Source: Chloroflexota bacterium (lineage in GTDB: Bacteria > Chloroflexota > Dehalococcoidia > Lucifugimonadales > Lucifugimonadaceae). From it: 64,000 bases of DNA. The notes under the pieces were generated by a model. It had not been told where the DNA came from and did no database searches. It saw only the letters and a program-made list of their open reading frames with translations. The stretch lies in NCBI GenBank assembly GCA_009838175.1, contig VXSB01000003.1:22163-86162 (forward strand), given 5' to 3'. The translations under genes and the position numbers were made by a program. Shown here one piece after another: positions 31,945 through 40,763 of the stretch. Each line of letters opens with the position of its first letter. Position 1 is the stretch's first letter.

Positions 31945-33363
31945 TCAGGCGTCGTAGCTGAGGAAGAACTCGTACGGGTGCGGACGCAGACGGACTGCGT
32001 CGACCTCGTTCTCGCGTTTGAAGTCGATGTAGGCCTCCAAAAGGTCAGGCGTGAAGACGCCGCCCTTGAGCAGGAAATCGCTGTCGGCTTCCAACGCATC
32101 GAGAGCTTCCGACAAGCTTCCTGGAACCTGATTCAGCGTCGAAGGGTCAACTTCGTAGAGGTCCTCTTCGATCGGCTCGCCCGGGCTTGCGCCAGTGGCG
32201 ATGCCGTCGAGACCGGCCATCAACATGGCTGAGAAGGCAAGGTACGGGTTGCAGGTCGGATCCGGAGGTCGGAACTCTACGCGCTTCGCGTTCGGCGACT
32301 GCGAGTACATCGGAATGCGCGCCGCAGCCGAGCGGTTTCGTGCCGACAACGCCAAGATCGTCGGAGCCTCGAAGCCCGGTACCAAACGCTTGTACGAGTT
32401 GCTGCTCGGAGCGACCAGCGCCATCAGCGCGTCGCCGTGTTTGAGCAGTCCGCCGATGTAGGCGAGCGCCAACTCGCTCAAACCAGCGTAGCCATCACCC
32501 GCGAACATTGGCGAGCCATCTTTCCAGATCGACTGGTGAGTGTGCATGCCCGTGCCGTTGTCCTCGAACAATGGCTTCGGCATGAATGTGGCAGTCTTGC
32601 CGTGCTTGGCAGCAGTGTTCTTCAGGCAGTACTTGTAAGCCATCACATGGTCAGCCGCCTGCTTCAAAGGTGAAAAACGCCAGTTGATCTCACCCTGGCC
32701 AGCCGTCGCAACCTCGTGGTGGTGCTTCTCGATCTCAATGCCAAAACGGGCCATCGCTTCGCAAGCCTCGTGCCGGATCACCGTCTGAGTGTCCGAAGGC
32801 GGTGCTGGGAAGTAGCCGCCCTTATGGCGGAGTTTGTGACCCAAGTTTGGACCTTCGCCCGAAAGGTCGGTGGCGTTGCCAGTGTTCCAGATCGCCTCTT
32901 CCGAGTCGACCTCGTAGTGCGCAGAGTTGGAAGCACCGCCATACGAAACGCTGTCGAAGATGAAGAATTCAGCTTCGGCACCCCAGTAGGAGGTGTCACC
33001 GATGCCGGTCGACTTCAAATAAGCCTCCGCTTTCGCCGTCACATGGCGCGGGCTCCGGTCGTAGTCCGCTAGCGTGATAGGGTCTTTAACGTCGGCGATG
33101 ATCGAAACCGTGCCCGGTATGAATGGGTCAACGGTCGCGGTGCTGGCGTCAGGGAACAGCAGCATGTCAGATTCGTCGATCGTTTGGAAACCCCGGATAC
33201 TCGAACCGTCAAAACCAGTGCCTTCGGCGAACAGGTCTTCGGTTACTTCGTGCTTGGGGAAGGACACGTGCTGCCAAGTGCCCGGAACATCGGTGAAGCG
33301 CAGATCCAACCACTGCGACCCCGATTCCTCCATCATCTTGATCACATCATCGGCAGTTGCCAT
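31945..33363 (-). CDS. glnA: Glutamine synthetase, type I
   Basis: The full-length (472 residues) GSI enzyme makes glutamine from glutamate, ammonia and ATP. Clear signatures are GTGFDGSSIRGF in the beta-grasp domain, KHHHEVATAGQGEINWRF (ATP/metal site), TFMPKPLFEDNGTGMHTHQS and NRSAAARIP. EEDLYEVDP near residue 400 matches the region of the adenylylated Tyr in GSI-beta enzymes, so control by adenylylation is possible, but no glnE or PII gene is in view. AGGAG lies about 12 nt before the ATG. A TGAAACAT direct repeat upstream may be a regulator site. Confidence 0.96.
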   Translation of the reverse strand: MATADDVIKMMEESGSQWLDLRFTDVPGTWQHVSFPKHEVTEDLFAEGTGFDGSSIRGFQTIDESDMLLFPDASTATVDPFIPGTVSIIADVKDPITLADYDRSPRHVTAKAEAYLKSTGIGDTSYWGAEAEFFIFDSVSYGGASNSAHYEVDSEEAIWNTGNATDLSGEGPNLGHKLRHKGGYFPAPPSDTQTVIRHEACEAMARFGIEIEKHHHEVATAGQGEINWRFSPLKQAADHVMAYKYCLKNTAAKHGKTATFMPKPLFEDNGTGMHTHQSIWKDGSPMFAGDGYAGLSELALAYIGGLLKHGDALMALVAPSSNSYKRLVPGFEAPTILALSARNRSAAARIPMYSQSPNAKRVEFRPPDPTCNPYLAFSAMLMAGLDGIATGASPGEPIEEDLYEVDPSTLNQVPGSLSEALDALEADSDFLLKGGVFTPDLLEAYIDFKRENEVDAVRLRPHPYEFFLSYDA

Positions 33364-33417
33364 GTTTTTCGTCTCTCCTGAACCTGTTTGACTCTTGAAG
33401 GCGCGGTGAAGCGCCGA

Positions 33418-33458
33418 TTGAATTCAAGGTAATAAAGATATGTTTCATAGATGTTTCA
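33418..33458 (-). promoter_or_regulatory. Candidate regulatory region upstream of glnA
   Basis: On the minus strand TGAAACAT occurs twice, 11 bp apart (33440-33458), i.e. one helical turn. It is followed by a TTTATTA-rich stretch and the palindrome TTGAATTCAA (33418-33427). This arrangement, about 55-95 bp before the glnA start, suggests binding of a dimeric regulator near the promoter. The factor is unknown. Confidence 0.4.
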
Positions 33459-33565
33459 CCCCGCGTCTAGCGATGTCTAGCGGATGGCTGAAGACAATCA
33501 ATTAACATTTCTCCAGTGCAGCCGAATGGCACACTCCAAAGCGAATCTGATCCCGCGAACTCGAC

Positions 33566-33976
33566 TTGAATCCGCAACACTTGCAGGCGATAAAGATGGG
33601 CGCAGCCGCGGTTGATGACTGGCGCTCGGAGAATCCGAGCGAACGTCTGGACCTGTCTGGGGCGGACTTGGCAGGTATGAACTTCACAGGATGGAATCTG
33701 TCGCGTGCGATACTGGACAACGCCGATTTGAGCGGTGCATGTCTGCGGGGAGCGGATCTTTCGGAGGCGTGGGCCAGGCGGACGAAGTTCGTAGAAGCGG
33801 ATCTTAGCAACTGCGCGTTGTTTCGCACGAGTTTGGCGGGTGCCGATTTGCGAGACGCTGATCTCAGTAACACGAATATGTATCGGTGCATCCTTAGGGA
33901 CGCGGTCTTGAACGATGGCACGAACTTCGACGGTGCTTGGGCTGCCAAGGTGATATGGCCTGACACCAACAAATGA
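33566..33976 (+). CDS. Pentapeptide-repeat protein
   Basis: After a helical lead (NPQHLQAIKMGAAAVDDWRSENPS), which is typical of a widespread pentapeptide-repeat subfamily, about 17 A(D/N)LSX-type units follow: LDLSGADLAGMNFTGWNLSRA, NADLSGACLRGADLSEA and so on. They should form a right-handed beta-helix of four coils. The start is probably the TTG at 33566, because the family lead sequence begins there; ATG 33596 is an alternative that would cut it. No Shine-Dalgarno is clear. Function is unknown; some family members mimic DNA or bind gyrase, but nothing here shows that. Confidence 0.78.
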   Translation: MNPQHLQAIKMGAAAVDDWRSENPSERLDLSGADLAGMNFTGWNLSRAILDNADLSGACLRGADLSEAWARRTKFVEADLSNCALFRTSLAGADLRDADLSNTNMYRCILRDAVLNDGTNFDGAWAAKVIWPDTNK

Positions 33977-34007
33977 AGAACCATTTACTTCAAAAGGAGT
34001 GCTTCAA

Positions 34008-34934
34008 ATGCAGATGGTAGATTTCGGTAATACCGGGTACAAGGTTTCGCGGCTGGGCGCGGGTTTGGCAGAGATCGGCTCGGAGCTCGATTTCGATGAT
34101 GTTGAACAGGCTGGGAGTGTTCTGAACAATGCACTCGACATGGGCATCAACTTCTTGGACACGGCAGCGTGTTACGGGATTTCCGAGGAGCTGATCGGAC
34201 GCACGGTGGCCAATCGCAGGGATGAGTATGTGCTTGTGACGAAAGCTGGTCATGCTCGTGGGGGTGGGTTGAATGGCAGCGATTGGACGTATGAGACGGT
34301 GCGCGACTCGATCGATCGCAGTCTGCGCCGTCTGAACACTGACTATGTCGATCTGGTGCAACTCCATTCCTGTGGCATTTCCGACCTTGAGAGGGGCGAC
34401 ATCATCCGAGCGCTTGAAGACGCGCGGGATGCCGGGAAGACTCGCATGATCGGATACTCGGGCGACAACGATGCTGCGCACTGGGCTGTTGACTCGGGAG
34501 TGTTTTCCACATTGCAGACCAGCTTCAATGTCGTTGAGCAGCGAGCATATACGACGGGACTGCTGGAGAAATGCGCTGACAATGGGATTGGTGTGATCGT
34601 CAAGCGTCCGATCGCAGGTGCGACTTGGGGCATGGCGAAATCAGGGATGTCGAGTTCGCGTCGAGGGTACGACAACACTTATTTGCAGCGATGCCAAGTG
34701 GTTCAGCGGCAAGGCGATGTGCCGGGCGAGCCTGAGGACCCGATCGTCGCCGCCATGGGCTTCACGCTCGCGCATCCAGAGATTCACGTCGCGATCATTG
34801 GGACTAAGAACCCGCGGCATATGGCATCGAACATCGAGACGCTTGACGACGCGCTCAGCATAGATAACACGTTCGTCGATGTGATGCATGACCGTTTCGC
34901 CGAGTTGGACGACGATTGGCATCAGTTGACATGA
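34008..34934 (+). CDS. Aldo/keto reductase
   Basis: This 308-residue (beta/alpha)8 oxidoreductase has the catalytic tetrad: Asp and Tyr in NFLDTAACYGISEELIG, Lys in VLVTKAGHARG, and His in YVDLVQLHSCG. The C-terminal NADP-binding part includes AIIGTKNPRHMASNIETL. ATG 34008 has AAAGGAG 8 nt upstream; the track's GTG at 33999 lies within that site. It overlaps the next gene by the 4-nt ATGA, so it probably works with that enolase-family enzyme in sugar or sugar-acid metabolism. The substrate is unknown. Confidence 0.9.
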   Translation: MQMVDFGNTGYKVSRLGAGLAEIGSELDFDDVEQAGSVLNNALDMGINFLDTAACYGISEELIGRTVANRRDEYVLVTKAGHARGGGLNGSDWTYETVRDSIDRSLRRLNTDYVDLVQLHSCGISDLERGDIIRALEDARDAGKTRMIGYSGDNDAAHWAVDSGVFSTLQTSFNVVEQRAYTTGLLEKCADNGIGVIVKRPIAGATWGMAKSGMSSSRRGYDNTYLQRCQVVQRQGDVPGEPEDPIVAAMGFTLAHPEIHVAIIGTKNPRHMASNIETLDDALSIDNTFVDVMHDRFAELDDDWHQLT

Positions 34935-36094
34935 AGATCGAACGCATCGAAATCCATCCTCTAGTCGGCAAGCTGGAGGAACCGTTCGGTTGGTCGCAGC
35001 GGTGGACGGATGAACGCCGAACGACCATCGTGAAGATCGTTGCGGACGATGGTTCATACGGATGGGGTGAGACTGGCACGAGCACGGAGGCTCTAGCTGG
35101 AGCCGCGTCGAGGTTGATCGGCGAAAACCCGGAGCGTATCGGCGCGATCTGGCAATCGATTGTGAATCCCACGTATCAAGGCGGAGGCTTCACTGGATTT
35201 TCATCGAACGTCGCAAGCGCGATCGACATGGCGTTGCACGACTTGGTGGGGCGTTCACACGGGTTGCCAGTTTATGAACTGCTTGGCGGGAGGGTTCGGG
35301 ATCGTATATGCGCCTACGCGACGGGACTCTACTATGTGCCGTCGGATTTGGAAGACCCTACGTGGGGGGATTTTCTGGAAGAGGCTCAGGGCTATGTAGA
35401 TCAGGGTTTCTCGGGCATGAAGATGAAGGTCGGCGGGTTGAAGTTGGACGAGGATGTGGATCGGGTACATGCTCTTCGTCGGCAGGTCGGTGACAATATC
35501 CGCATCATGGTGGATGCCAACGAGGCGTATGACCCGATGACCGCGCTTCGGATGGCTAATCGCATAGCGGACGCGGACGTTACGTGGTTCGAAGAACCAT
35601 GCTCGTCGCGTGCGGACGATGACAACCTGCTCGTAACTTTACGCTCGCCAGTTCCGACATCAGGCGGTGAGTCGGCGAGCACGCGGCGGGAAGTGGCGAG
35701 GCTGCTCAAGAAGCGCATCTTCGACATTATCCAACCAGAGATCGTTAATGTTGGCGGCATCACGGAGTTGAAGCTGTCGGCGTCGATGGCCGAGGCCTTC
35801 AACGTACGGTTCGTGCCGCACTTCTGGAACACCGCGATAAGCTTTTCAGCCATTCTACATACGCTCGCGACGGTTTCGCAGTCTCCGCCCGCGCACCCGA
35901 AGGAACCTTATGTGAACGAGCCAGTAACTGAATTCGACCAGACGCCGCATCCGATCAGATACGCGTTGACGGATCCGGTTTTCACGCAGACCGACAGTCA
36001 TGTGGAGGTGCCGGACAAGCCCGGCCTCGGCGTTGAAGTTGATGAGGAAGTGTTGGCGCACTTCAGAGAAGGCGACGCGGTGGTCGTAAGTTAG
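34931..36094 (+). CDS. Mandelate racemase/muconate lactonizing enzyme-family protein
   Basis: This 387-residue enolase-superfamily protein is only distantly related to the pair at 24.7-27.1 kb. It has the KxK motif (GFSGMKMKVGG), metal ligands in IMVDANEAYD, TWFEEP and GGESA, and a His in VPHFWNTAIS, which together point to the mandelate racemase subgroup. Such enzymes dehydrate or epimerise sugar acids after proton abstraction by Lys or His. The start ATG 34931 overlaps the aldo/keto reductase stop (ATGA), so the track start at 34916 is not needed. The second metal ligand and base arrangement fits an acid-sugar dehydratase; substrate unknown. Confidence 0.88.
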   Translation: MKIERIEIHPLVGKLEEPFGWSQRWTDERRTTIVKIVADDGSYGWGETGTSTEALAGAASRLIGENPERIGAIWQSIVNPTYQGGGFTGFSSNVASAIDMALHDLVGRSHGLPVYELLGGRVRDRICAYATGLYYVPSDLEDPTWGDFLEEAQGYVDQGFSGMKMKVGGLKLDEDVDRVHALRRQVGDNIRIMVDANEAYDPMTALRMANRIADADVTWFEEPCSSRADDDNLLVTLRSPVPTSGGESASTRREVARLLKKRIFDIIQPEIVNVGGITELKLSASMAEAFNVRFVPHFWNTAISFSAILHTLATVSQSPPAHPKEPYVNEPVTEFDQTPHPIRYALTDPVFTQTDSHVEVPDKPGLGVEVDEEVLAHFREGDAVVVS

Positions 36095-36123
36095 GGTCGC
36101 GCACCCGCGTTAGCATTGAGTGC

Positions 36124-37287
36124 ATGTCTGTTTCGACTGCCTCTACAACGGACCAAAAACCAATCATTTTGGATTTCTCGCGCTCAGAATTGGAGCGCGA
36201 AGTGGTGGATGTGTTGGGGCAGTCGAAGTTTCGGGCGAAGCAGATTTGGCAGGGGTTGCATCGGGAATGCTTGCTGGATTTCGAGTTAGTGACGACGTTG
36301 CCGAAGGGGTTGCGGGAGGAGTTGGCGCGGCGATATACGGCGAATCCTCTTGAGAAGGTGATGCATCTGACATCGGCGGATGGTTCGACTGACAAGGCCC
36401 TGTTCAGGCTTGCTGATGGTGAGTTGGTGGAGACGGTTTTAATGCGCTACGCTGCTGACTCGCATCGCAAGGCGCGGAAGACGGTGTGCGTTTCTACACA
36501 GGCTGGTTGTGCTTTGGGCTGCACGTTCTGCGCGACGGGTCAGCAGGGATTTCGCAGGCAGTTGACGACTGGTGAAATAGTGGCTCAGATCATCTTCATG
36601 CAGCGGATCGCGCTTGCGGAGGATCGATCCGAAGTGGAAGAGGGAGCACGGGAGATAGGTAGCGTCCAGGGTGTGACGAACGTTGTCTTCATGGGCATGG
36701 GCGAGCCGCTTGCGAACTACGAGAACACAATGTCGGCGATTCGATCGATCAACGATGCGAACGGCTTGGCGGTTGGTGCTCGGCATATCACTCTTTCAAC
36801 GGTCGGACTGGCACCGCAGATCGTGAGGTTGGCGCGCGAGAACATTCAGATCAACTTGGCGGTGTCGCTGCACGCGCCGGACGATGCGACGCGTTCGCAA
36901 ACGATGCCGATCAACCGCCGTTACCCGATATCAGTCTTGCTCGATGCATGTCGTCGGTACGTAGAGATGACTGATCGGCGGATCTTCTTTGAGTACGTGT
37001 TGCTACAAGATCAGAACGACAGAGTCCGTCACGCTCGTCGCCTCGGCGAGCTGCTATCCGGAATGTTGTGCCATGTGAATCTGATCCCGGTCAACCCGAC
37101 TGCGGGCGGGCCTTACCGTCGCACGAGCCGTGCAGAGGCCGAGCGGTTCCAGCTTGAACTGCGAAGATACGGCGTGCCGTCTACGGTGCGTATCGAGAAG
37201 GGCATCGATATCGACGCTGGTTGCGGGCAGTTGCGGGCGCGGGTGGTTGATGCTGATGCGCTGCTGAAGGACGTCATTCCAGCATAG
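36124..37287 (+). CDS. rlmN: Dual-specificity 23S rRNA/tRNA m2A methyltransferase RlmN
   Basis: This radical-SAM enzyme methylates C2 of A2503 in 23S rRNA (and A37 in some tRNAs). The CxxxCxxC cluster motif is CALGCTFCATGQQGF. TNVVFMGMGEPLANYENTM, GARHITLSTVGL and LAVSLHAPDDATRSQTMPINRRYP are strongly conserved RlmN segments. The two cysteines needed for the methylene intermediate can be placed (the final one in GIDIDAGCGQLRAR). The 387-residue length is normal. Its 3' end overlaps the convergent mutS2 gene by 14 bp. Confidence 0.95.
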   Translation: MSVSTASTTDQKPIILDFSRSELEREVVDVLGQSKFRAKQIWQGLHRECLLDFELVTTLPKGLREELARRYTANPLEKVMHLTSADGSTDKALFRLADGELVETVLMRYAADSHRKARKTVCVSTQAGCALGCTFCATGQQGFRRQLTTGEIVAQIIFMQRIALAEDRSEVEEGAREIGSVQGVTNVVFMGMGEPLANYENTMSAIRSINDANGLAVGARHITLSTVGLAPQIVRLARENIQINLAVSLHAPDDATRSQTMPINRRYPISVLLDACRRYVEMTDRRIFFEYVLLQDQNDRVRHARRLGELLSGMLCHVNLIPVNPTAGGPYRRTSRAEAERFQLELRRYGVPSTVRIEKGIDIDAGCGQLRARVVDADALLKDVIPA

Positions 37288-39757
37288 CGATCGTGACGCC
37301 GTTGCCGCCGGCGTTTCGGGGTGCTGGTTGGAAGGTTTCGACGTGTGATTCGCGGGATAAGATGTCGCGAACGGCTTGTCGGAGCGCGCCAGTTCCTTCG
37401 CCGTGGATTATGCGGACGCTGGTGAGGCCTTGCATAAAGGCCCTGTCGATGAATTGCGGGATCATCGATTCGATCATGTGGACGCGGGAACCGCGGACGT
37501 CAAGATCTCCGGCAGCGTCGGAAACACGCGTCATCTTGGTCGGTGTTGGTTGCTGCGATGAAGATTGGTTCGACGTGGGCGCGCTTCTGGAAGCCTTTAA
37601 GAGCGTCATCATGTGTGGGCGCGCTTGGAACCGCATCGAACCGGACAGTATGACGGCGCGCTCGTCACGATCCAGCTCGACGATCTCACCAGTCAGTCCG
37701 AGACTCTCGACTCTGACGACGTCGCCGATCGCGAATTTAGGTGGATTGCTGGCGGGCATCCCCCGCGGTCGCTGCGCTCCCGCGCCCCCCTCGCTTTGCG
37801 AAAGGGGCGAATCAGGTGTAGCCATCCAGGCTTCGCTGTTGACCGAACGTGCAACGTCGGCGGCCGATTGTCTAGCTTCTTGCCAGGTGTTGTCGCGCTC
37901 CGCTTCGCGCATGAGACGACGTAGTTGGCGGCGCACGCGTTGGGCTTCGCTTTTCAATTGCTCGCGCGCCTCTTCGATAGCTTTGTCGCGTTCGTTTTCG
38001 GCGTGTTGGAGATGGGATTCGGCTTCGGCGCGCATACGTTCCGCCTCGGCGCGATCTTCGGCGGCTTGCTGTTGGACGTCGCCGATCTGGTCGCGTTCTT
38101 GTTGCAGCGATTTCAGGAGGCTTTCGGTCTGCGATCGGAGGGGATCGAGCATGGTTATGGCATGATCGACGATCGGTTGCTCCAGTCCGAGACGTTGGGC
38201 TACCTGCATGGCGTAGCTCTGTCCGGGCAAACCCATGATGAGTCGGTAGTTCGGGAGCATCGTCTCCGGATCGAGTTCGACGGATGCGTTAGCGAGATGG
38301 TCGTGTTTTGCGGCGAATTCGGAGACTGGACGATGGTGAGTGGTGATGCATGTCCAAGCGCCGCTGGACACCAAGCGATCGAGGATTGCGCGGGCGAGGG
38401 CTGACCCTTCTTCGGGATCAGTACCTGTACCGAGTTCGTCGAGTAGCACGAGTGATCTATCAGAAGCATGTGCGAGGATTCGTATCACCCGTTCCATGTG
38501 GGATGAAAAGGTGGATACGCTGCGGTCGATGCTTTGGGCATCTCCAATGTCGGCGTATACACCTTCGAATACAGGTAACTCAGATGCTTCCCGCGCAGGG
38601 ATTTGCAGACCGAATTGATGCATCAGGGCTACCAGCCCGAGGGTCTTTAAGGCGATCGTCTTGCCACCGGTGTTGGGTCCAGTGATTACCAATCCGCGTC
38701 TGATCTCGTCGAGTCGCATAGTGATGGGGACCGCATCATCGCCGAGAAGGGGGTGGCGCGCTTCGATTAGAACAGGGTTGATCGGATCGTCTGAGGCAGA
38801 ATCGAAGCTGGTTTTCGGACGGATGCCACCTATTTTTAACGACAAACGGCCTCTGGCAACCGCTGCGTCGAGACTGGCGGCGGCTTGCAAGGATGCCATC
38901 GCATCTTCGCCATGAAGGGCGATCGCGCGCGACAGTTTTCGCAGCACTCGCTCCTCTTCCTTCTCCGCCTCGTACGCGGCTTCTCGCCACTCGTTGGCGG
39001 CGTCGACTACTGTGAATGGTTCGATGAATGCGGTTTGACCGCTGGACGAGACGTCGTGGATGATGCCTCGTACGAATCCGCGATGCGAGGATTTCACCTC
39101 CAGCACCAACCGATCTCCGCGTGACGCGATCACGTTCGACTGCAACACCGGTTTCAGATCTTCGCGCGATGCTAAACGCTCCATTATTCGCATCGCGCGT
39201 TGGTACGCGGTACGCGATCGCTCGCGCATCTGGCCGAGGCGTGGTGTGGCACTGTCGAGCACGTCGCCTGAATCCGAGAGCGCCTCGACGATACCCTTTC
39301 GCACTTCGCGAAGATCGCGGATCTGGGACGCCATATCGGAGAGCAAAGGCAATTCGTCCGTGATCGTCATCACGGTTGACCTAGCGACCCACATGGATTG
39401 GAAGATGCTGCACAGCACCAGCAGCTCGGAACCATTGAGCATACCGCCGAGAATGGCGCGACGCAGCGGCTCCCGTGGGTCTCGCATCCCAGCCAAGCCG
39501 ATGTCGCCCTTCGTGTTGAGCAGAGTTACGGCCTCGGCGGTTTCGTCCTGCAAGCGCGTGACGTCTTCTGGGTGGCGAACGGGTCGCGCTTCGCGTATGA
39601 TCTCGCGCGACATGTAAAACCGGGCTTCTTTGGCTAGCATCTCGCGAACGCGGTCGAACTCCAAGAGGTTTTCTGCTTCTTGGAGCATTAAGTCTGAGTC
39701 GATGCCGGAACTGGGTTGCGGCGGATCAGGGCTGGTTTTCGTATCAGATAATGTCAT
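37274..39757 (-). CDS. mutS2: MutS2-family ATPase/endonuclease with repeat-derived insert
   Basis: The protein (827 residues) has the MutS core (from EFDRVREMLAKEA), the ATPase with GPNTGGKTIALKTLG and VLLDELGTGTDPEEGSALA, a long coiled-coil rich in Glu/Arg/Gln (about 545-640), a KOW-like region (FAIGDVVRVESLGLTGEIVEL) and a C-terminal Smr nuclease domain (DLDVRGSRVHMIE...RIIHGEGTGALRQAV). MutS2 acts on branched DNA and on collided ribosomes. Just before the KOW-like part, residues reading SPLSQSEGGAGAQRPRG are encoded by a dispersed repeat in frame. The key motifs are intact, so it should be functional. Confidence 0.93.
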   Translation of the reverse strand: MTLSDTKTSPDPPQPSSGIDSDLMLQEAENLLEFDRVREMLAKEARFYMSREIIREARPVRHPEDVTRLQDETAEAVTLLNTKGDIGLAGMRDPREPLRRAILGGMLNGSELLVLCSIFQSMWVARSTVMTITDELPLLSDMASQIRDLREVRKGIVEALSDSGDVLDSATPRLGQMRERSRTAYQRAMRIMERLASREDLKPVLQSNVIASRGDRLVLEVKSSHRGFVRGIIHDVSSSGQTAFIEPFTVVDAANEWREAAYEAEKEEERVLRKLSRAIALHGEDAMASLQAAASLDAAVARGRLSLKIGGIRPKTSFDSASDDPINPVLIEARHPLLGDDAVPITMRLDEIRRGLVITGPNTGGKTIALKTLGLVALMHQFGLQIPAREASELPVFEGVYADIGDAQSIDRSVSTFSSHMERVIRILAHASDRSLVLLDELGTGTDPEEGSALARAILDRLVSSGAWTCITTHHRPVSEFAAKHDHLANASVELDPETMLPNYRLIMGLPGQSYAMQVAQRLGLEQPIVDHAITMLDPLRSQTESLLKSLQQERDQIGDVQQQAAEDRAEAERMRAEAESHLQHAENERDKAIEEAREQLKSEAQRVRRQLRRLMREAERDNTWQEARQSAADVARSVNSEAWMATPDSPLSQSEGGAGAQRPRGMPASNPPKFAIGDVVRVESLGLTGEIVELDRDERAVILSGSMRFQARPHMMTLLKASRSAPTSNQSSSQQPTPTKMTRVSDAAGDLDVRGSRVHMIESMIPQFIDRAFMQGLTSVRIIHGEGTGALRQAVRDILSRESHVETFQPAPRNAGGNGVTIAMLE
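37753..37812 (-). repeat. In-frame dispersed repeat inside mutS2
   Basis: GGGCATCCCCCGCGG, CTGCGCTCCCGCGCCCCCC and TCGCTTTGCGAAAGGGGCG match modules of the intergenic repeat at 11.5-11.7 kb and the edge copy at 63.97 kb. The mutS2 frame stays open. It falls in the flexible link between coiled-coil and KOW-like region. Confidence 0.75.
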
Positions 39758-39908
39758 GCAACCCCAATTTTAGACACGACGTATTCCGTGGCACGTTGGT
39801 GGAGTTCTTGAATAGATAGGCAGTGGCATCTTGGATATAGCTGTTGATAGGGCCGTTTTGGCATCAGATGAGGGCTTGGAGCATATTCGAGCGGCCGGCG
39901 ATCGATTG

Positions 39909-40763
39909 ATGTCGTTCTCGAACTTGCGGTACGAAGGGCGGTACGTGCCGGCAGGTGGGTTCCAACGAATACATGTGATGGAGTTTGGGGACGGACCTCC
40001 AGTGCTGTTAGTGCACGGAGCCGGTAGCGGCGGGGCTATCTGGCACCGGCAGATCGCTGCATTGGCAATGGACCACAGAGTGGTCGTTCCTGATGTTCCG
40101 ATGTTCGGCATGTCGGAGATTCCGGATCGTGTGCATGCGCCTAGGACGCAAATCGGAGATGTGATTTTGGACGTGATGGATGCTCTCAGCATCGATATTG
40201 CCGACATCGCTGGCCACTCTTTGGGAGCATTGGGGTCTATTGGCGCGATGACCCGCGATCCGGAGCGCTTCAACCGCGCGGTATTGATGTCATCGCCAGG
40301 ATTTGGGCGGGGGTTGAATTGGCTTCTGCGGCTGGCGTCGGTCCGAATGATGCAACGGTTCATCAGATACGACTCCAGACGAGACCGTGCCTTCTTTTTT
40401 GATCGTTTCGAAGCGCAACGATCCGGCCCTTCGGACGAGCGCGAGATGTGGAAAGAGTTGCATTTCCGGGTGGGTAGTCGGAACGGAGCGGTCGACTCGT
40501 TTCATCAAGGTATGGGAAGGTTTACGGGGTTATTCGGACAACGTGATTTATTGTCTGAAGAGGCTCTTGCGGCGATTGGGGCACCGACGTTGTTTATCTG
40601 GGGAGATTCGGACAAGATAATCCCAACGCGTCACAGCAAAAAAGCAGTCGAGTCTTTACCGAATGCGAGGCTTGAGATCCTCGAAGACTGCGGTCACTTA
40701 GTGCAGTTGGAAGCGTCGCACCGCGTGACCCAACTCATGCTCGATTGGTTTCGAGTCAGCTGA
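39909..40763 (+). CDS. Alpha/beta-fold hydrolase
   Basis: The catalytic triad of the alpha/beta hydrolase fold is easy to see: oxyanion segment VLLVHGAGSGG, nucleophile Ser in AGHSLGALGS, Asp in WGDSDKIIP and His in LEDCGHLVQLE. A cap domain (about residues 150-225) is rich in Arg and Phe. I use ATG 39909; the track's TTG at 39831 would add 26 residues with no family support, though neither start has a good Shine-Dalgarno. It diverges from mutS2 and its 3' end overlaps the convergent formyltransferase gene by 8 bp. The substrate is unknown; ester or C-C hydrolases of this shape are common. Confidence 0.85.
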   Translation: MSFSNLRYEGRYVPAGGFQRIHVMEFGDGPPVLLVHGAGSGGAIWHRQIAALAMDHRVVVPDVPMFGMSEIPDRVHAPRTQIGDVILDVMDALSIDIADIAGHSLGALGSIGAMTRDPERFNRAVLMSSPGFGRGLNWLLRLASVRMMQRFIRYDSRRDRAFFFDRFEAQRSGPSDEREMWKELHFRVGSRNGAVDSFHQGMGRFTGLFGQRDLLSEEALAAIGAPTLFIWGDSDKIIPTRHSKKAVESLPNARLEILEDCGHLVQLEASHRVTQLMLDWFRVS

